DNA from: Hemerocallis citrina
Lineage: Eukaryota; Streptophyta; Magnoliopsida; Asparagales; Asphodelaceae
Direction: 5' to 3'
Assembly (NCBI GenBank): GCA_017893485.1
Contig: CM030366.1
Location: 181,313,981-181,377,980 of the forward strand
DNA: 64,000 nt
Notes under the pieces: generated by a model
What the model was told of the DNA's origin: nothing
The model's database searches: none
Seen by the model: the letters and a program-made list of their open reading frames with translations, nothing else
In this document: positions 58,701-64,000 of the stretch, in pieces
Numbering within the stretch: position 1 is the first letter of the stretch
Layout of the letters: each line of letters begins with the position of its first letter
Made by a program: the position numbers and the translations under genes

Positions 58701-59280
58701 GCCGTCGTTTCGAGGAAATCTTATCCCAGGATTACATCAGCAACTGCTTAAATTGCAAACACACATCACACGGACCGGGACGATGTGCTCCCAAGACCCA
58801 GACCAGATGCGATGGGGACTCGAGACCAAGAAAGCTTTCACGGTCAGATCCCTGTACCATCGAATTCACTTCAGGGGATGCAAACCCAGCTGGGCACAGG
58901 TGTTATGGAAGGCGAAAACACTACTGAAAGTCAGAGTCTTCCTCTGGCTAGTGCTCAATAATGCAATCCTCACAAGAGAGAACCTGACCAAAAGACAACC
59001 CCAGATTGTGACTGACTGTGGGTTCTGCAACATACATACGGAGACTTTGAATCACCTTTTTATGTGGGTTCTGCAACATACATACGGAGACTTTGAATCA
59101 CCTTTTTATTCACTGCCCAAGGAGTAAGGCGACTATGGTAGAGGTTTTAAGAGCCCTAGGAACAAGTGACTACCCCAGTGAATATGAGGACTTGTGGATT
59201 AGCCCCAAATTCGCCTTGATTCGCCACGAAATGAAGGTGCGTGGTACATTGCCATTGCGGCAACTACATGGGTGTTATGA
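55761..59280 (+). pseudogene. LINE ORF2: endonuclease, reverse transcriptase, zf-RVT (broken)
   Basis: The endonuclease is recognisable by NVRG, LQETK (55.87 kb), VVYGPN, a GGNFNITRF motif (usual form GGDFN) and PTSDHTPILLD. Two stops lie in the first 15 codons and a frame change occurs in the G run at 56.17 kb. Reverse transcriptase shows DKSPGQDGFPMMFF, DFRPISLINCSVKI, FIKDRCILD, LIKLDFEKAYDSVDW and QYADDTLLF near 57.82 kb. Frame breaks fall at about 57.63 and 57.7-57.8 kb. The zf-RVT region has CGFCNIHTETLNHLF, where a 46-bp tandem duplication (59021-59112) shifts the frame. The copy cannot make an active enzyme. Confidence 0.85.
59021..59112. repeat. 46-bp tandem duplication in LINE ORF2
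   Basis: GGTTCTGCAACATACATACG starts at 59021 and again at 59067, and the copies are identical through CCTTTTTA. Because 46 is not a multiple of three it breaks the frame. Confidence 0.9.
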
Positions 59281-59731
59281 CTAGACAGAAACAACTTTTA
59301 TTTTCGTGCTTCATGTAATAGTATTTCTGATAACCTTACTCATATCATGCATCATATTTCTTTTTGGGCTACAACTGCCGCCACAGGAGCGAGAGGGAAG
59401 ATTGCCAGAGTCTTCCAGGTGGAGAATTTTGATGATGAGGAGGTAGAGTTTGGGCCGACACTGGACTGAGGGGTCGGCGCCATCCATACTCATCAGAATC
59501 TCAGTAGCTGCAGTCTCTGCTAGTTTGTATTTGGCCTACTGTACTTTTGGTTGTTTGGTGCATGGAGGATTAGACCCACCCCTCAGAGTTTTGTTGGAAA
59601 TTTATGTTTTATTTCCTGCACTGTACTTTTATATTTCGCCCGGTACATCGGGATTATTTTATTAATTTCTTATTAATGAAACAGGGTATCATTATTCTAC
59701 CTTTTACCTTAAAAAAAAAAAAAAAAAAAAT

Positions 59732-60195
59732 TTATTTCCAAAGATTTTTTTTTAAAACAGTAAATTTTTAGATTAAATACATTTACAATATTTTCCAACC
59801 AACCAAATCATCCTCTTGTACATGCATGTCTCCCTAGGCGCCAACACCATCGTGATCTTCATTTGGGCAGACCCTAATTTTTGTACTCTTTCTCAATGCA
59901 AATCTACATCCACAGAAGATCCTTTTTCCTTCAAAGGAGCCGATCTTCTTTTAAGAAATTTGAAATGACACATATATAGCCAACGGGTTAATTATGAATT
60001 TGGATTCTTTCTAATTCACATGTATGATGTGTAATCGATCTTCTCATCCCTCATTCATATTATACATATTGCAATCATCTGGTACATAACTGAAAATTGA
60101 ATATAAAAATATAAAATATTGATAGGTAAATGGATTATACTCCATATTTACTCTACTAAAATAACGATTCTGAAAAAAATTCTTTCAGCACCCAA
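59732..60195. other. Spacer between two LINE tails
   Basis: AT-rich, no gene or repeat border recognised. It may be the original 3' flank of GPPS.SSU copy 2, but copy 1's flank is outside the window so this cannot be tested here. Confidence 0.4.
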
Positions 60196-60592
60196 ATACT
60201 CGAGAAAAAAAGGGAATTTGAGCAGATCCCAAAGGGAGGACAGCAAATATATTTCAGGTTGAGAATTTTAATGATGATGAAGTCGAGATAGATCCGACGA
60301 TCAACTGACTGCTAGCTTAACCATTTACTATTAATAGATCCCCACTGTCCTGGGAATTGTTGGGGGAAATGATATATTTTGTTTAGACGCGTGTATGTTG
60401 TGCTCATTCTGTTCTTTTTTTGTCCCACTCCCTTATTTGGGGTGGAATTTATGTACTTCTGATTTGATTGTAGGAACTTGTATCTGACTCAGTACTCTGA
60501 GTTTGTTTTATTAACCACTTATTAATGAAACAGGGTAGCCATACTCCACCTTAAAAAAATAATAATAAAAAATAATAAAAAATAATAAAAAA
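60196..60592 (+). mobile_element. LINE 3' tail (5'-truncated copy)
   Basis: Sequence from about 60.2 kb aligns with the 3' end of the LINE at 59.36-59.71 kb (GAGAATTTTGATGATGA-like text and TTATTAATGAAACAGGGTA). It ends in an A-rich AATAATAAAAAAT tail, three to four bases from the stop codon of GPPS.SSU copy 2. It therefore supplies what would be the start of that gene's 3' untranslated region, in antisense. Confidence 0.7.
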
Positions 60593-60595
60593 TCT

Positions 60596-61364
60596 TTACA
60601 AGCTCAACCCTAAGAACTCGAGCACCTTCTCCACCTTCCCCTCCTCAAACCCTCGAAGCTCCAACCTCGCCAACGACCTAAACACCTCGACAGCCTCCTC
60701 CCTCCTCCTCTCACCACCACCACCCATCATCATCATCATCCCCACATTCATCCCAAACCTCCTCAATCTCTCCACCCTCTCCTCACACGCTCCCCCCCAA
60801 AATTGCCCCGATCACGGCCCCGCAAGCCGCCATCCTCCCCTCCCTCCTCTCCCACAACCACCAGTCCTCCTTTCCTCGTCCCAGCTCCACCTCCAACGAA
60901 TGCCCCTCCACCACCCCTTGCGTCCCCATCGCCTTCCCCAACTCCAACATCACCCTCACAACCCTCTCCTCCTCCCCTTCCCCCACCGTGGCCGAACCCA
61001 CCAGCTCAAACCCTAACGGCAGCATGGCATCCCCAGCCATCAACTCCACCCCGGAAGTTGGCCCTCCTTCGCACACGTTCTGCGCACGTGCGTGGGTGGC
61101 GGCGTGCATGAGCTGCATGGCGCATGCGGCGTGCATGGCTTGGGATTTTGTACCGCCCACGAGCTCGCATGCGGCCACGCAGAGAACGGGGGCGACTGAA
61201 GAGGGTGCGGAGGTGATGAAGCGGCGCATTGGGGCCGTGACGGCCGCGGTGTAGGGGTGGGAGGTGGGGAGGGATTGGAGGGTGAGGGTGGTGATTTCGT
61301 AGGTGAGTGGGGCCCAGTTGGGCATTGGAGGGGCTGATGAGAGGGTGACTAAGGGTGGTGACAT
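60596..61364 (-). pseudogene. GPPS.SSU: Geranyl diphosphate synthase small subunit type I, copy 2 (frameshifted)
   Basis: From ATG 61364 the protein matches copy 1 for 191 residues, including CVAAC at 62-66 and CGAVI at 181-185. A G run that is six long in copy 1 (at about 167-172) is seven long here (about 60792-60798), so translation stops after GGSV, at 193 residues. The lost C-terminal ~62 residues remain readable in the shifted frame and end VEKVLEFLGLSL with TAA at 60596-60598, which also predicts a 255-residue full length. In prenyltransferases this region forms the last helices, so the short form is probably inactive. Only four other coding differences separate the copies. A sequencing error in the G run is possible. 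Confidence 0.85.
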
Positions 61365-61565
61365 GGTTAGGATTTTTATTTTGTGTGTCGGAGTTGTAAA
61401 TTAGCTAGTTTTGGTACTGGAGGAGAAGATGGAGAGAAATGAAGGCACTTGTAGTTGAGAAGTTGGAACTTTTTTATTTACAAAATAGTAGAAATATACT
61501 ATATATATAGATAGATCTTGTGGGATTTGATTTGATTTGATTTCTTTTCTTAATTTTATAATTTT
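61365..61565 (-). promoter_or_regulatory. Core promoter and leader of GPPS.SSU copy 2
   Basis: A TATA-like CTATATATATAG at 61499-61510 lies 135 bp before the ATG, 25 bp further away than in copy 1 because of a 22-bp insertion (about 61469-61490) and small changes. Otherwise it aligns with 740-911. Confidence 0.45.
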
Positions 61566-62961
61566 GCAGCTACTTTCAAATTATATCTATGATAATGTAC
61601 ACCCTCTCTCCTTTCTTCATTTTGAAACAGAGAAAAGAGAACAAAAATAGAAATTCACACATACCTTAACACGTGCACACATCCAGCCACCACCTGCACT
61701 CAATTTGTGACCGTCCAATCGTCCAGATGCGCGAAGACGTGCATAATCGAGGCTCCTGATCGTGCCACGTTGCCACCCAATCACGCATGTCCAATTCACT
61801 CAGCGGGTGAGCCCATTACGTAATCAACATCCCAGGTCGCACCACGTCACTACATCATCCTGACCCCTTATTCCACTTAGCGGACGAGCACATGCTCGAT
61901 GGGCGATCCAGTTCACTCCAAAAACTGCGCCAGCTCAATAAATCAATAAAAAAAATCACAGAAAATAATTTTAAATTAGGAAATTAAATTAAAATTCCAA
62001 TTTTTTTATTAAATACGAATATTTAATTAGAAATTCTAAAAATAATTAAAAATTTGGAATCTATATAATATATTATGCTAAATCACTTTTGTCTAGGATT
62101 TTCTTCATTTTTCCTTTTTAAAATAAAAAAAAAGAGGGCAAACATAAAAGATAACTCCACACTCTTACTCCATTGAGATTGTAATTGGAATCTTCATTAT
62201 TATATAAATGTTATTAGATAAATTTTTCAAAAAATAGTTTTATTATTTTTTCATTTTAAAAAAATTATGTACATTATACTACAAATTATATTATAGAATA
62301 TAAGTTTATACAATATTGCACAGGAGTGGACTAGTTTCAATTAATGGTGAGGTGTTATGTTCACACATTCAACCACTCGCTATTGAAAATGTGGAAAACA
62401 ATGGACAACTGGGGACAACATGTATGGTTCAGAAGAAAAATGACGCATGACAGAAAACAAACTAATTGTTTTTTTTAATACAAACTCACGGTAAAAAAAA
62501 ATACGTAAACAATTGTTTCTCGAAACCCTTTGGATTGTAAATTAATGTTTTTATAGAAGCGTTTGGTACGTGATAATATATTAGAAAATTTAGGATTACC
62601 CTCTGAATTATATGCTTTGGTAAAAAAATGTGTAGTTTTAGAATGATTCTTAAATCTTTATGGAAGTCAAAATTCTTTGTTAGGAATGATATACACCCCT
62701 TTTTAAAATGGTGGAATTTATAGATTTCTCCACAAAAAATAACTGTGATTATCACGTTAACAAAACACCCTCCAGGTTCTTAATAATAATTATGCCTTAT
62801 CATATTGTCACTTGGTTCTCTCCAACAAATTTGTTACTCTACCTTATTATCATGGGATTTCTGCATATTCATATCATATATAAAAAAATATCAAATTAGA
62901 GACTACACAAAATTAAAAAAGTGTGATATATGTTTTAGTATAATGTATTAATTTTAACAAC
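61566..62961. repeat. Repeat R2a with a 750-bp insertion
   Basis: R starts GCAGCTACTTTCAAAT at 61566 and is interrupted at about 61584. It resumes at TTTCAATTAATGG (about 62336) and continues to ATTTTAACAA at 62961. The insert (about 61585-62335) is absent from copy 1. It contains a GC-richer patch (61670-61930) with no recognised gene. Confidence 0.7.
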
Positions 62962-63774
62962 CTGCAATCTCTTCCCCCCAAGCTTTCGCCTTTACTTGTT
63001 TACTTTCCTTTCTCCTGCTTCCCCTACCTTTCTAATCCCAGCCCTATAGCACCTTTAGTTGATTCCAGTAAGCTATTTCCATCTTATCGCATCATCCAAG
63101 ATGTTCCTAGCAGGTCAAACCCCAATGCCGTTTTGTCCCCATCAGTGAAGGAAATTCCCTCCACCGTCAAGCGGAAATACAATAAGAAAGTCTATTGTAA
63201 CTTGCAGAATCGGGTGAGCGCTCGTATTCTGGCTAGGAAAGCAGCATCTATTTCCGATGCTCAGCATCTTCAGTTATGAGTCACTCCCTCCCCTTCTTGG
63301 TCAGTGAGCGGTGCGTCATGACTCGACTTCTTACTAGTGACAGATCCTTGTGCGTTGAGGTAGCGAGCCGGAGTGGGAGTTCGTAGTCCTCTTGGGAGCG
63401 TCAGGGCGCTCCGTTTCATTCCCAACATTCCTGGCATACGGCTTAGTACCCCAGTTTGGAGTTTTCTCATTTTTTGTCTGAGATGATCCCCACTAATCTC
63501 GCCGGAGCTCCGGTACTGTCTTCTGCCACAACGCTGGTGGTGTTGGCTCCTTCTTCTGAGGTTGCTGTTTGTTCTATTAAGCATGTATAGTTGTTTTATT
63601 TAGGTAGCTTTGTTTCTGTTAGGGGATGGCCTTTTTGCCTCCGGCATCTGTATAGCTTTTAGCTTTTGCTTCGTTTTACCACTTGTAAAACCTCTCTTGT
63701 AACTTGTTGAACATTATTTATTATTAATTGCTGGCTGGAGTCTTTTGACTCTATCCGTTTCATCAAAAAAAAAC
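62962..63774 (+). mobile_element. LINE remnant: ORF1 end joined to 3' region
   Basis: The 3' end CTGGAGTCTTTTGACTCTATC matches the LINE at 1.5-12.8 kb, followed by an A tail at 63766-63774. A frame ending RVSARILARKAASISDAQHLQL with TGA at about 63277 resembles the ORF1 C-terminus of that family (SARLLAKNLA). ORF2 is missing entirely, so the element has an internal deletion. Flanking AACAA at both ends is a possible target duplication. Confidence 0.65.
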
Positions 63775-64000
63775 AATAGTATCTACTATTATTCATTAAA
63801 AACCCTATCTCTTCTGAGTCATAAATAATATATTTTATAGGAATGAAGGTATAATTTTCTAATTTGGCAGCTGCTTTCAAATTTCAATTGATGGTGACGT
63901 GTTATGTTCACACGCTCAACCACTCGCTATTGAAAATGTGGAAAAGATGGGACAACTGACAGTTTTTTTTAATACAAACTCACGGTAAAAAGAAATACGT
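63775..64000. repeat. Repeat R2: end of R2a and start of R2b
   Basis: R2a resumes after the LINE, and R2b starts at GCAGCTGCTTTCAAATTTCA (63867) and runs off the window. It is almost identical to 12947-13080, so the same tandem R pair exists beside both GPPS.SSU copies. Confidence 0.75.

Larger units (their letters stand above)
55637..59731 (+). mobile_element. Plant LINE (plus strand), 5'-truncated in ORF1
   Basis: It contains the end of ORF1, the full length of a broken ORF2, a 3' untranslated region and an A tail at 59711-59731. The end sequence TATTAATGAAACAGGGTA also occurs at 60.53 kb, showing a second copy. It belongs to a different LINE subfamily from the one at 1.5-12.8 kb. No clear target duplication was found. 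Confidence 0.85.

Noticed and set aside
63270..63584. Minus-strand 104-residue frame in the LINE remnant
   Set aside because: It lies in the LINE 3' region, opposite the element's strand, without any known motif.

Overview
This window looks like a transposon-rich, AT-rich intergenic block of an angiosperm nuclear genome, probably a eudicot. The reasons are spliced plant gene fragments, plant LINE, Ty1/copia, Ty3/gypsy (Tat- and Tekay-like), CACTA, hAT, Mutator, Harbinger-type and Helitron elements, and a caulimovirid-like fossil. I cannot name the species. No bacterial features, CRISPR arrays or operons are present.

The only convincing host gene is a geranyl diphosphate synthase small subunit (GPPS.SSU, type I). 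It is an intronless, catalytically silent partner of GGPP synthase in monoterpene precursor supply. It occurs twice on the minus strand, at 1-739 (3' end outside the window) and at 60596-61364, about 60.6 kb apart. The coding copies differ at about four bases plus one indel. That indel is an extra G in a G run of the right copy, which truncates it to 193 residues, so the right copy is probably a recent pseudogene. Both copies carry the same upstream repeat (R), and each R region has been hit by its own LINE.

Layout, left to right: GPPS.SSU copy 1 and its promoter; repeat R1; an approximately 8 kb LINE (minus strand) split by a 3.3 kb solo LTR; the second R1 unit with a Helitron; an inverted-repeat-bounded block with an internally deleted copia element and a 722-bp Mutator-type foldback; a MITE field (18.9-27.9 kb) with nested GAGCATCC elements, a second Helitron, a large inverted duplication and a hAT element containing a hairpin; a LINE 5' fragment cut by a Tekay-like LTR and partial gag (29.3-33.0 kb); an intronless 5' part of a LONELY GUY (LOG) cytokinin gene; and a caulimovirid-like coat-protein region (34.6-52 kb) split by two insertions. 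Those insertions are a 9.5 kb Tat-lineage retrotransposon, with gag-protease on one strand and a spliced gene on the other, and a 5.8 kb CACTA element carrying seven exons of an FBL15-like F-box/LRR gene. Then follow a second CACTA element, more MITEs, a defective LINE (55.6-59.7 kb), a LINE tail that stops next to the GPPS.SSU copy 2 stop codon, copy 2 itself, and its R repeats with a deleted LINE.

Target-site duplications give much of the insertion order. The LINE came before the solo LTR (CCGTC). The viral fossil came before the Tat element (GTAAC) and the CACTA element (TAC). The hairpin lies inside the hAT element. Most retroelement genes are broken. The genes do not form a common pathway; the window is best read as two GPPS.SSU paralogues separated by layered insertions.
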